The translations under genes were made by a program, and so were the position numbers. Positions 55,704-63,123 of a stretch of 64,000 nt of DNA are shown here, piece after piece (position 1 is the first letter of the stretch; each line of letters opens with the position of its first letter). This DNA comes from Actinomycetospora succinea. GTDB lineage: Bacteria; Actinomycetota; Actinomycetes; Mycobacteriales; Pseudonocardiaceae. Under the pieces are notes generated by a model. That model did not search any database, was not told the origin of the DNA, and saw only the letters and a program-made list of their open reading frames with translations. Location of the stretch: assembly GCF_004363095.1 (NCBI RefSeq), contig NZ_SNYO01000004.1:537638-601637 (forward strand), read 5' to 3'.

Positions 55704-57362
55704 TCACCGTGGGCGCTCCGGGGCGCCGTACGAGGGCTCCCAGCGGGTGCGGCGGATCGCCGCGCGCAGCTCGTCGTCCGACGCCGCCGGGGCCACGCCC
55801 TCGGCCACGGCCTGGCGCGCGACGGCGAGGGCGATGTCGTCGGCGACGTCGCGCACGTCGGCCCAGCGCGGCAACAGCGGCGCGCGCGGATCGGACAGGG
55901 CCGGCGAGGCGTCGCCGAGCGCGCCCGCGGCGGCGCGCATCATCCCGTCGGTCACCCGCGTGGCCCGTGCGGCCGTCACCGCGAGGCCGACGGCCGGGAA
56001 GATGTAGACGTTGTTGCACTGGGCCACCGGGACGTCGTTCCCGTCGTCGCGGTGCAGCGGCGGGAACGGCGACCCGGTCGCGATCAGCGCGCGGCCGTCG
56101 GTCCACGCGTCGAGGTCGGCGGGGCGGGCCTCGGCGTTCTCGGTGGGGTTGGACAGCGGGAAGACGATCGGGCGCTCGACCCGTCCCGCCATCGTCCGCA
56201 CGATGCCCTCGGTGAAGGCGCCCTGCGCGGTGGAGAGCCCGACGAGGACGCCCACCGCCACGTGCGTCACCACGTCCGCCAGCCCCGGCAGGCCCTCGAC
56301 GCCCCACCCGGCGACCTCGGCCGGGTCGTGGGCGAAGGCCCGCTGGGCGTCGGAGAGGTCGTCGCGGTCGGTGGTGAGCAGCCCGCGGACGTCCACGACC
56401 CAGCAGCGCGCGCGGGCCTCGTCGGCGGTCAGGCCCTGGTCGACCATCTCCTGGCGCACCATCTCCAGCACGCCGATGCCCGCCGAGCCCGCGCCCAGCA
56501 TCACCACCTGCTGGTCGCGCAGCGGCACGCCCGCCACCTCGGTCGCCCCGCGCAGCGCGCCGAGCGCCACCGCCGCGGTGCCCTGGATGTCGTCGTTGAA
56601 GGTCAGCAGGCGGTCGCGGTAGCGCTCGAGGATCGGGTGGGCGTGCGGCGTCGCGAAGTCCTCCCACTGCAGCAGCACGTCCGGCAGCTCCGAGCGCACC
56701 GCCGCGACGAAGGCGTCGACGAACTCGAGGTAGGCGTCGTCGTCGACGCGGTGGTGGCGCCAGCCCAGGTAGAACGGGTCGTCGAGCAGCGTCGGGTTGT
56801 CGGTGCCGACGTCGAGCAGGATCGGCAGCGTGCGCGCCGGGTCGATGCCGCCGATGAGCGTGTAGAGCGAGAGCTTGCCGACGGGGATCCCCATGCCGCC
56901 CACGCCCTGGTCGCCGATGCCGAGGATGCGCTGGCCGTCGGTCACGACGATGACGTCGACCTCGCGCTGGCGGCGGTTGCGCAGCGCCTCGACGAGGTGG
57001 TCGCGGTCGGGCCAGGACAGGTACAGCCCGCGTGGGCGGCGCCAGATCTCGGAGAACCGGCGGCAGCCCTCGGCGACCGTCGGGGTGTAGACGAGCGGCA
57101 GCGCGGTGGGCACGTCGGCCGCGAGCACGGCGTAGAAGAGGCGCTCGTTCCGGTCCTGCAGGGCGCGCAGGTAGATGTAGCGGTCGAGGTCGGTGGCCTG
57201 GCGGCGGACCTCGCCCCACGACCGCCGGACCTGCTCGTCCAGCGTCGTCACCGCGTGGGGCAGCAGGCCCAGGAGGCCGAGCTCGCGGCGCTCCTCGTGG
57301 GTGAACGACGTGCCCTTGGTGCGCAGCGGGTCGTCCAGTGCGTGCCCGGCGTCCTCGTCCAT
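55704..57362 (-). CDS. NAD-dependent malic enzyme
   Basis: Oxidative decarboxylation of malate to pyruvate. It is a 552-residue large-type malic enzyme. The N-terminal domain begins G-T-S-F-T-H-E-E-R-R-E-L-G-L-L-G-L-L-P and has V-Y-T-P-T-V-A-E-G-C; V-V-T-D-G-Q-R-I-L-G-I-G-D-Q-G follows. The metal-ligand region reads F-N-D-D-I-Q-G-T-A-A-V, and the dinucleotide motif G-A-G-S-A-G-I-G-V follows it. S-N-P-T-E-N-A-E-A and S-P-F-P-P are present near the C-terminal part. The SfcA/MaeA type usually prefers NAD. ATG is preceded by GAGGGGG. A TGTGGA-N4-TCCACA palindrome upstream is a likely operator. Confidence 0.94.
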   Translation of the reverse strand: MDEDAGHALDDPLRTKGTSFTHEERRELGLLGLLPHAVTTLDEQVRRSWGEVRRQATDLDRYIYLRALQDRNERLFYAVLAADVPTALPLVYTPTVAEGCRRFSEIWRRPRGLYLSWPDRDHLVEALRNRRQREVDVIVVTDGQRILGIGDQGVGGMGIPVGKLSLYTLIGGIDPARTLPILLDVGTDNPTLLDDPFYLGWRHHRVDDDAYLEFVDAFVAAVRSELPDVLLQWEDFATPHAHPILERYRDRLLTFNDDIQGTAAVALGALRGATEVAGVPLRDQQVVMLGAGSAGIGVLEMVRQEMVDQGLTADEARARCWVVDVRGLLTTDRDDLSDAQRAFAHDPAEVAGWGVEGLPGLADVVTHVAVGVLVGLSTAQGAFTEGIVRTMAGRVERPIVFPLSNPTENAEARPADLDAWTDGRALIATGSPFPPLHRDDGNDVPVAQCNNVYIFPAVGLAVTAARATRVTDGMMRAAAGALGDASPALSDPRAPLLPRWADVRDVADDIALAVARQAVAEGVAPAASDDELRAAIRRTRWEPSYGAPERPR

Positions 57363-57430
57363 CGCGGCCCCCCTCGCCGGGGACCCTACGGCGCCGACAG
57401 GGCGTTCGTCGCCGATGATCGACCCCTTCG

Positions 57431-57446
57431 TGTGGAATCGTCCACA
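57431..57446. promoter_or_regulatory. Palindromic operator candidate upstream of malic enzyme
   Basis: TGTGGA-ATCG-TCCACA has perfect 6-bp arms and lies 69 bp before the malic enzyme start, in a 231-bp divergent gap. A second inverted repeat, CACGA-GAT-TCGTG, lies at 57510-57522 nearer the plus-strand gene. The gap is AT-rich around 57490-57530, where promoters are likely. Confidence 0.5.
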
Positions 57447-57593
57447 ACCGGTTGCCGGGTCGCCGTTCGGGCAGTCGGCGTAATGGATCCGTGATCTGTC
57501 GAAAATAGTCACGAGATTCGTGCTGTGGGCTTTCCCGCGAGGGCGGACGCGGGGAGGGTGGCCTCGCCGTACGACCGGGGGAGGTGCGGCGGG

Positions 57594-58715
57594 ATGACTG
57601 TCCACCATGGTCGGCACGAGATGCCGGGCTGGCGCGGCTACCTCCCGGAGAGCGTCGACCGCTCCCGACGCAGGAGCGCGGGTGCTGGCATCCTGCCCCC
57701 GGGGCCGCGCCGGGTGGTGGCCCTCGGTGCCCTCGCGGCGTGCGCCGTCGCGGCGGGCGCCGCGATCGGGACGCGACCGGATGGACCGCCCGGCCCGCCG
57801 TCCGGGACCACGGACGACGCCGCCTCCGTCCTGGCGCGGACCTCGGCCTGGACCCGCGAGGCCACGCCCGTGCTGGCGTCGATCGAGACCGAGCTCCACC
57901 GCACCGACGAGATCCGCCGACGGTGGGACGGCTCGTCCCTCGCCCGCCGCGAGCCGTCGCCGCCGGGTGCCGTGGTCGCGCTGGTGGACCGGCAGGTCGA
58001 GCTGGCGCACCACCGCGACGGCCTGCGCGCCGCGCTGACCGCCGTCCGCGCCACGCCGGGCTCGGAGTCCGCGCTGGCGGTCGCGTGGCCGCGGCTGCGG
58101 GCGGCGCAGGAGCTGCTGCGGTCGCTGGCCTCGGAGCGCACCGGGCTCGGCGACCCGGTGGAGGCGGCGGTGCTGCGCCTCGTCGCCGACGAGACGGTGC
58201 CTGGCGGGGCCGGCGGGGAGCCGGCGCCGAGCCGTGGCACGCGGACGCCGGCGCCGACCGTGGACGCCGTCCGGGTCGCGCTGGCGACGACGGCGTCGGT
58301 CGTCGAGCAACCGGCGGCTTCCGTCGTGTCTCTCGCGTCCACGTCGTCGACCCGGGCCGCGGAGAACGAGGCCCCGGAGAGCGACGACCCGGAGACCGTC
58401 GAGGTGCCGAGCGCACCGACGCCCGACGTCCCTCCCGGGGACCCCGTCGTCCGCCCCGCGGCCGTCGCACCGGAGGAGGCCGAGACCGAGACCGAGACCG
58501 AGACTCCGCAGCCCGCCGTCGACGACGAGGCGCCGGAGCCCTCGATGCTGAGCTTCGACCGGTCCGCGGCCGGCACGCCCGATCCGTCGCCCGATCCGTC
58601 GCCCGATTCGTCGCCCGATTCGTCGCCCGATCCGGAGGAACAGGAGGAGGCCACCTCGTCCGGGATCGAGCCGACCGTGCCCGACGAGACCGACCCCGCC
58701 CAGGAGCGGACGTGA
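57594..58715 (+). CDS. Hypothetical membrane-anchored protein with acidic repeats
   Basis: A 373-residue protein with a basic N-terminus (residues 1-40), one hydrophobic segment (V-V-A-L-G-A-L-A-A-C-A-V-A-A-G-A-A-I, about 41-58) and a large outer or disordered part. Residues 78-200 are predicted helical (E-T-E-L-H-R-T-D-E-I-R-R-R-W; R-A-A-Q-E-L-L-R-S-L). From about 250 on it is Pro/Glu/Asp-rich with E-T-E-T-E-T-E-T and four P-D-(P/S)-S units. ATG has GGGGAGG upstream. No family recognised. It may be a cell-surface or wall-spanning protein. Confidence 0.7.
   Translation: MTVHHGRHEMPGWRGYLPESVDRSRRRSAGAGILPPGPRRVVALGALAACAVAAGAAIGTRPDGPPGPPSGTTDDAASVLARTSAWTREATPVLASIETELHRTDEIRRRWDGSSLARREPSPPGAVVALVDRQVELAHHRDGLRAALTAVRATPGSESALAVAWPRLRAAQELLRSLASERTGLGDPVEAAVLRLVADETVPGGAGGEPAPSRGTRTPAPTVDAVRVALATTASVVEQPAASVVSLASTSSTRAAENEAPESDDPETVEVPSAPTPDVPPGDPVVRPAAVAPEEAETETETETPQPAVDDEAPEPSMLSFDRSAAGTPDPSPDPSPDSSPDSSPDPEEQEEATSSGIEPTVPDETDPAQERT
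58482..58628. repeat. Two coding microrepeats (6 bp and 12 bp units)
   Basis: GAGACC is repeated four times at 58482-58505 (encoding E-T) and a 12-bp unit GATCCGTCGCCC, with variants, four times at 58581-58628 (encoding D-P-S-P or D-S-S-P). Both lie in the disordered tail of the hypothetical membrane-anchored protein. Confidence 0.8.
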
Positions 58716-58722
58716 CCCCGGG

Positions 58723-59448
58723 TCAGGCCGTGTCCACGACCTGGAAGGCCTCGACGTACTCGACGCCGTCGGCCGCGAGCGCCGCGTACCGCTCGCGGTT
58801 GCGGGCGAGCAGGCTCTTGATCAGCGTCTCGAGGTCGTCGCGGTGGGCGGTCTGGGAGCGGTGCGCGCGCAGGGCGGCGAACTTCGCCGACAGGGTGGGC
58901 CCGACGTCGACGACGTGGTTGACCCGCTCCGGAGGGCAGCCCGCCACCCAGGTCTCCGGCACCGCCCAGGCCTCGAGGCCCTCGTCGGCGAGCAGCTCCG
59001 GGTAGGCGAACGGGTTCCGCGCGTCGGGGTAGACGGCGGCGAGGGTCGCCTCGCCGGTCGCGCGGTGGTCGGGGTGGGAGACGCCGATGCGCTCCCAGAA
59101 CATCTCGGGCGACTGGGTGAGCACCCGGTGCGGGCGCACCCGGCGCACGACGCGGCTGATGTCGCGACGCAGCGCGAGGCTGGGCGTCACCTCGCCGTCG
59201 GGGTAGCGCAGGAAGGTCAGGTCGGTGACGCCGAGCTCCGCGGCGGCGGCGCGCTGCTCGGCCTCGCGCAGGCCGGCCATCTCGGAGCGCGGGGTGTCGT
59301 CGAACCCGCCGGCGTCGCCGGAGGTCACCAGGCAGTACGACACCGCGATCCCGGCGGCGGTCCAGGAGGCGACGGTGCCCGCGGCACCGAAGTCGACGTC
59401 GTCGGGGTGCGCGACCACGACGAGCGCGCGGGTGACGGGCTCGGACAC
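58723..59448 (-). CDS. PIG-L family deacetylase
   Basis: A 241-residue zinc-dependent N-deacetylase of the PIG-L/LmbE family, which includes MshB and mycothiol S-conjugate amidase Mca. The metal motif A-H-P-D-D-V-D-F-G is at residues 13-21, with the third ligand in S-H-P-D-H-R-A-T-G near 125. E-A-E-Q-R-A-A-A-A-E-L-G and L-R-Y-P-D-G-E are also typical. GTG start. It is smaller than typical MshB or Mca, so the substrate is uncertain; a GlcNAc derivative or thiol conjugate is plausible. It shares a tail-to-tail border with the repeat-rich protein gene, 7 bp apart. Confidence 0.9.
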   Translation of the reverse strand: MSEPVTRALVVVAHPDDVDFGAAGTVASWTAAGIAVSYCLVTSGDAGGFDDTPRSEMAGLREAEQRAAAAELGVTDLTFLRYPDGEVTPSLALRRDISRVVRRVRPHRVLTQSPEMFWERIGVSHPDHRATGEATLAAVYPDARNPFAYPELLADEGLEAWAVPETWVAGCPPERVNHVVDVGPTLSAKFAALRAHRSQTAHRDDLETLIKSLLARNRERYAALAADGVEYVEAFQVVDTA

Positions 59449-59463
59449 GAGTCGGAGCCTAGA

Positions 59464-59778
59464 TCAACGCTCCCGCTCGAGGGGCGCCTGCACGACGTCG
59501 CCTGCCTCGTCGAGCGCACCCCGCTCGCGGGCCTTGGCCAGCATGGCGTCGAAGTCGGCGTCCCAGCCCTCGGGGACCTTCCCGGCCGCCAGCCGCCGCA
59601 GGGTCGCCACCGGGATCCGGACGCTCTGGCGGTCCTCGGTGAGTTCCCCCGCGTCGTGCTCGGCGAGCAGCTTGGTGATGTGGTCCGGCCCGAGGCGCTC
59701 CCAGTAGGACGCGTAGAGGTCGGTGGTGTGCTCGGGCATGCGGAGCTCGACGCCGTCGGTGGCGATCGCGAGGTACAC
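59464..59778 (-). CDS. Conserved hypothetical protein
   Basis: A 104-residue acidic soluble protein: Y-L-A-I-A-T-D-G-V-E-L-R at the start, then W-E-R-L-G-P-D-H-I-T-K-L-L-A-E-H and V-R-I-P-V-A-T-L-R-R-L. No domain is recognised. Start is GTG with GGAGGAACAC upstream. It lies 15 bp upstream of the PIG-L gene on the same strand, so they are likely cotranscribed. Coding is supported by the position-specific GC pattern and by tight packing. Confidence 0.62.
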   Translation of the reverse strand: MYLAIATDGVELRMPEHTTDLYASYWERLGPDHITKLLAEHDAGELTEDRQSVRIPVATLRRLAAGKVPEGWDADFDAMLAKARERGALDEAGDVVQAPLERER

Positions 59779-59829
59779 GGTGTTCCTCCGGGGGCGGGGG
59801 TCGGCCGACGATATCGGCGCGGCGCCGGA

Positions 59830-60237
59830 TCAGCCCGCGAAGTCGGCGGCGGACATGCCCGCGCCGTGGCCCGCCGGCCACTGAACCAGCTCGATCCGGT
59901 GGCCGTCCGGGTCGGTGACCCAGGTCGTGCGGAAGTCCGGGGACCCGTCGGGCGAGCCCGGCGCCTCGGCGTCGACGCCGCGCGCGGAGAGCCGTGCTGT
60001 GGCCGCGTCCATGTCCTCGACGTGGACGACGAAGTGGCTGGGGCCGGCACCGGGCGCGGTGTCGGGATCGTGGACGAGCTCGACGGTGACGAACTCGTCG
60101 TCCGGGAGCTTCAGCATCACCAGGTGACCCAGCGGGGTCTCGGGGACGGCGCCGACGACCTCGTAGCCGAGCGCGGCGTAGAACGCGAGCGACCGTTCGA
60201 GGTCGGCGACCCGCAGCCCGAAGTGCAACGTCCTCAT
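59830..60237 (-). CDS. VOC (glyoxalase/bleomycin resistance-like) family protein
   Basis: A 135-residue single-unit vicinal-oxygen-chelate protein with two beta-alpha-beta-beta-beta modules. The first starts F-G-L-R-V-A-D-L-E-R-S-L-A-F-Y-A-A-L-G-Y-E-V and the second H-F-V-V-H-V-E-D-M-D-A-A. W-V-T-D-P-D-G-H-R-I-E-L-V-Q-W is the typical end. Potential metal ligands are H5, E53, H75 and E near 118, like lactoylglutathione lyases, but substrate is unknown. It lies 4 bp after the DUF4157-like gene and is probably in its operon. Confidence 0.87.
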   Translation of the reverse strand: MRTLHFGLRVADLERSLAFYAALGYEVVGAVPETPLGHLVMLKLPDDEFVTVELVHDPDTAPGAGPSHFVVHVEDMDAATARLSARGVDAEAPGSPDGSPDFRTTWVTDPDGHRIELVQWPAGHGAGMSAADFAG

Positions 60238-60241
60238 GGGG

Positions 60242-60799
60242 TCAGTGTCCCGGCGACGGCCCGACCGGCGCGCGCACCGCCTCGAGGGCCTCGCGGGCGA
60301 GGGCGGATCGCACGGCCGGACCCCCGTCCCACACCTCCTGGAGGAACTGCGCCTGGGCCTCCGGGTTGACGTCGCGCCACCGGGTGCGGCCGCGCCGGAC
60401 CTCGGCGCGCCAGTCGTAGGCACCCCCGACCGGGCGCGTGCCGTACCGGGCCTGCGCCCACAGCGCCTCCGTCGCGTACCGCGCGCCCCGGGTCCGGTAC
60501 TGCCACACGTGCACGGCCTCGTGCACCAGCAGGCCCGGGTCCCGCCGGCCCTTGAGGTAGATCGTGGTGCCGAGCGTGAAAGGGTGCGGCACGACGTCGA
60601 ACAGGCCCGCGCGGCCCTCGACGACCCGGACATCGTCGAGCGACCCGTGGAAGACGCGCCGCAGGACCTCCTGCTCCGCCGTCGTCAGGGGGCGCTCGCG
60701 GTCCTGGAGGGCCGCGAAACGCTGCACGGCCGCCACCAGCCGCCCCAGCCCGAGGACCGCAGCGCCGGCGGCGCTCATCGCGACGTCGCGCCAGGTCAT
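60242..60799 (-). CDS. DUF4157-like putative zinc metallopeptidase
   Basis: A 185-residue protein with L-L-V-H-E-A-V-H-V-W-Q near residue 92, an HExxH metal site in the context typical of DUF4157 peptidase-like domains. Those usually cap toxins or extracellular contractile-injection effectors. Flanking motifs are T-L-G-T-T-I-Y-L-K-G before the site and Y-D-W-R-A-E after it. There is no toxin domain and no signal peptide, only a hydrophobic start (S-A-A-G-A-A-V-L-G-L-G-R-L-V-A-A-V). So it stands alone, possibly membrane-associated. A VOC gene follows 4 bp later. Peptidase activity is inferred from the motif. Confidence 0.7.
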   Translation of the reverse strand: MTWRDVAMSAAGAAVLGLGRLVAAVQRFAALQDRERPLTTAEQEVLRRVFHGSLDDVRVVEGRAGLFDVVPHPFTLGTTIYLKGRRDPGLLVHEAVHVWQYRTRGARYATEALWAQARYGTRPVGGAYDWRAEVRRGRTRWRDVNPEAQAQFLQEVWDGGPAVRSALAREALEAVRAPVGPSPGH

Positions 60800-60880
60800 G
60801 TCCGCGTCTCCCTCGGTGTGCGGCCGGTGAACGGGGAGTGATCGGTGGCCGGCGCCCGATGATCCGCTTGATCACCGGGG

Positions 60881-60886
60881 TACAAG
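60881..60886 (+). promoter_or_regulatory. Predicted -10 box for a leaderless transcript (CHAD-like gene)
   Basis: TACAAG lies 6 nt before the GTG at 60893; no Shine-Dalgarno is seen. Confidence 0.4.
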
Positions 60887-60892
60887 TGCTAC

Positions 60893-61969
60893 GTGTCGAA
60901 CACCGTCTCCGCGTCCACCCTGGTCCTCGCCGCGATCCGTGAGCGGGTGGCCGCCCTCCACGCTGCCATCGAGCCCGACACGGCGCCCGACACGGCGCCC
61001 GACACGGCGCCCGACACCGCGCCCGCGGTCGACGACGCCGCCGCCTCCGACACCGGGGACGAGGCCGCCCCCGGGTTCGGCGCCGACGGCGGCTCGTCGG
61101 TGACGGTGCCGGCCGCCGAGGACGAGACGCCCGACGACGACACCGACCTCGGCACGGGGGACACGGCCGAGGGCCCGGACGTGGAGCGCCTCGCCGAGGC
61201 GCTGGCCGACCTCGAGGCCGTGGTCACCGGGTTCGCGTCGCTCATCGAGGGCGGCGAGCTCCCCGCGCTGCGGGCGGAGCTGGCCTGGGCGCGGTCGACC
61301 GTGGACGAGGCCCGGGCGCTCGACGGCACAGTCGACGTGCTCGAGGACCTCCTCGAGGACCTCGACCCGGCGCTGCGCCAGGGTCCGGTCGAGGCGCGGG
61401 TCGGCATCGTCGTCGCCGCGCGCACCACCGAGCGCCGCGACGCCGTCACCGCGATGCTCGCCCAGCCCGAGTGGACGAGCCTGGTCGCTCACGCCGACCA
61501 GCTCGTGCTCACCGCGCCGATCAGCGGCCGCAAGCCGAAGAACGCCGTGCGCGTCCTTGGCCGCGCCCTCGCCGACGCCGACGCCGCGGCGCGCGAGGCC
61601 GCCGACGCCGTCGTCGCGGAGACCGACGGTCCCGGGGCTCAGCTCGGCCCGCTCGCGACGGCGGCCCACACCGTCGCGACGACCGCCCGGGTCGGCCGCG
61701 GGGTGCTGGGCAAGCAGGCCCGCAAGCTCGGTGACGCCGCCGACGCGCTGGCCACCACCGTCGAGGAGCGCCGTCGCAGCGAGTCGGTGACCCACTGGCT
61801 GGTCGACCTCGCCGACCTGGCCCACCGCGCCGGCGAGCCGAGCTTCACCTACGGCGTGCTGCACGCCGAGGCCGGCGCGCGCCGCGCCGCCGCCGACGAG
61901 GCCCTGGGCCTCGCCGTCTCGGCCTACAGCCGCCCCAAGCTGCACAAGTGGCTGGCCGACGCCTCCTAG
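60893..61969 (+). CDS. CHAD domain-like protein with D-T-A-P repeats
   Basis: A 358-residue helical protein. After a short helix come four D-T-A-P repeats and an acidic disordered stretch to about residue 95. Then follows a helical region with R-S-T-V-D-E-A-R-A-L-D-G-T-V-D-V-L-E-D-L-L near residue 145, R-R-D-A-V-T-A-M-L near 185, L-V-L-T-A-P and L-G-R-A-L-A. The periodicity resembles CHAD (conserved histidine alpha-helical, polyphosphate-binding) domains. However, few of the expected conserved His are visible (H near 255 and 295), so binding is doubtful. GTG start, probably leaderless. Neighbours give no clear functional link. Confidence 0.55.
   Translation: MSNTVSASTLVLAAIRERVAALHAAIEPDTAPDTAPDTAPDTAPAVDDAAASDTGDEAAPGFGADGGSSVTVPAAEDETPDDDTDLGTGDTAEGPDVERLAEALADLEAVVTGFASLIEGGELPALRAELAWARSTVDEARALDGTVDVLEDLLEDLDPALRQGPVEARVGIVVAARTTERRDAVTAMLAQPEWTSLVAHADQLVLTAPISGRKPKNAVRVLGRALADADAAAREAADAVVAETDGPGAQLGPLATAAHTVATTARVGRGVLGKQARKLGDAADALATTVEERRRSESVTHWLVDLADLAHRAGEPSFTYGVLHAEAGARRAAADEALGLAVSAYSRPKLHKWLADAS
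60977..61024. repeat. 12-bp coding tandem repeat (D-T-A-P)
   Basis: Four abutting copies of GACACGGCGCCC (the last with one change) encode the D-T-A-P repeats of the CHAD-like protein. Confidence 0.85.
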
Positions 61970-62042
61970 AATTCGGTGGGCGTCACGGCGGCCGGTGCCT
62001 AGCGTTCGTGGTCGACCCGTCGCGTCCACCCGAGGCTCCACC

Positions 62043-62894
62043 ATGACCGGCACGACCCTGCACACCCCGCTGTTCTGCGACACCGCGCTCGCCGCCCGGA
62101 TCGAGAGGGCGGAGGTCGACCTCATCAGCGCGGTGAGCCGTGCCTCGGTCGCCCGGTCCGGGGTCGCGGGGTTCGTCACGCCGCTGGCCCGGGGAGCGGC
62201 GAGCTTCGCGGGCACCGACTCGCCCTACACCAAGGTCGTCGGGCTGGGGTTCGGCGGCGTCCCGACGTCCGCCGAGCTCGCCGCGGTCGAGGAGGCCTAC
62301 GCCGCGCACGGCGCGCCCACCTCGGTCGAGCTCGCCCACCTCGGCGACCCGGACCTCGCCGCGCTGCTCAGCGACCGGGGCTACCGGCTCGAGGGGTTCG
62401 AGAACGTCCTCGGTCTCGACCTGACCGTCCCGGACGAGCCCGTGGCCCCCGCGGGCATCGAGGTCCGCCGCAGCGGCGACGACGAGTTCGAGGCGTGGCT
62501 GCCGGTGGTCGTCGAGGCGTCCACCCACCCCGACACCCAGGGCGTGCCCTGGCACGACGACTTCTCCGCCGAGGCCATCGAGACCGCCCAGCGGGACTCG
62601 GCGGCCGCCGGCCTCACCCGCTACGCCGCCTTCCGCGACGGCGTCCTCGCCGGCGGCGCCGAGTTCCGCACCGTCGACGGCGTCGCCCAGCTCGCCGGTG
62701 CGGGCACGGCCCCGGCGCACCGCCGCCACGGTATCCAGTCCGCCCTGCTCGCGGCCCGCCTCACCGACGCCCGGGCCGCGGGCTGCGACGTCGCGGTGAT
62801 CGTCACCCAGCCCGGCTCGAGGTCCCACCAGAACGCCCAGCGCCGCGGCTTCGACCTGCTCTACACCCGCGCGACCCTGGTCAAGCACCCGTGA
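62043..62894 (+). CDS. GNAT family N-acetyltransferase
   Basis: A 283-residue protein whose second half is a GNAT domain: Y-A-A-F-R-D-G-V-L-A-G-G-A-E-F-R near residue 200, the acetyl-CoA loop A-P-A-H-R-R-H-G-I-Q-S-A-L near 225, and V-I-V-T-Q-P-G-S-R-S-H-Q-N-A-Q-R-R-G-F near 260. The first half (to about 140) is a diverged GNAT-like unit, common in actinobacterial two-domain members. ATG has CGAGG upstream and a TAGCGT -10 at 62000. It overlaps the next fragment by 4 bp (GTGA), as if once an operon of two acetyltransferase genes. Substrate unknown. Confidence 0.88.
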   Translation: MTGTTLHTPLFCDTALAARIERAEVDLISAVSRASVARSGVAGFVTPLARGAASFAGTDSPYTKVVGLGFGGVPTSAELAAVEEAYAAHGAPTSVELAHLGDPDLAALLSDRGYRLEGFENVLGLDLTVPDEPVAPAGIEVRRSGDDEFEAWLPVVVEASTHPDTQGVPWHDDFSAEAIETAQRDSAAAGLTRYAAFRDGVLAGGAEFRTVDGVAQLAGAGTAPAHRRHGIQSALLAARLTDARAAGCDVAVIVTQPGSRSHQNAQRRGFDLLYTRATLVKHP

Positions 62895-63031
62895 CCGAGC
62901 CGGTGATCGCCCTGCACCCCGGCTCCCGCGCCGGCCTGCGCCCCCTGTTCGCGCTCGCCGCGTTCGTGCCCGCCCACCGGGACCGCGTGTGGCTCGACCT
63001 CGACCTCCGCGCGTGTTCGAACAGAGCATAG
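62891..63031 (+). pseudogene. 5' fragment of a GNAT-like gene cut off before the DUF222 gene
   Basis: Only 46 codons: V-T-E-P-V-I-A-L-H-P-G-S-R-A-G-L-R-P-L-F-A-L-A, which looks like the N-terminus of a small acetyltransferase (L-H-P-G-x-R-x-x-L-R-P-L-F is typical). Its GTG overlaps the upstream stop, so it was translationally coupled. The remaining ~100 residues are missing: the frame ends about 16 nt before the conserved DUF222 upstream module begins. The simplest reading is truncation by arrival of the DUF222 unit. The parent family is inferred from a short stretch. Confidence 0.55.
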
Positions 63032-63045
63032 ATCGCAGAGCAGGG

Positions 63046-63123
63046 GATCGTGACCGTTTCGTGATCTGGCGTTCGAACCTCTGACGGGCTTCGTTGTCGG
63101 GGGTCGGGGCTAGCGTTCCTCGT
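63046..63123 (+). promoter_or_regulatory. Conserved 78-nt promoter module of the DUF222 gene (copy 2)
   Basis: Aligns ungapped with 13024-13101 (reverse). Shared blocks are CGTGACCGTT-N2-GTGAT (63049-63065) and TGTCGGGGGTCG (63095-63106) followed by GGCTA. The -10 is TAGCGT (63111-63116), 7 nt before the GTG. TTCGAAC half-sites at about 63016 and 63072 have no counterpart in copy 1. Confidence 0.7.

Noticed and set aside
63010..63080. tRNA-like T-loop from the TTCGAAC sequences
   Set aside because: No acceptor or anticodon arms could be built around them; TTCGAA is simply a recurring palindrome here.
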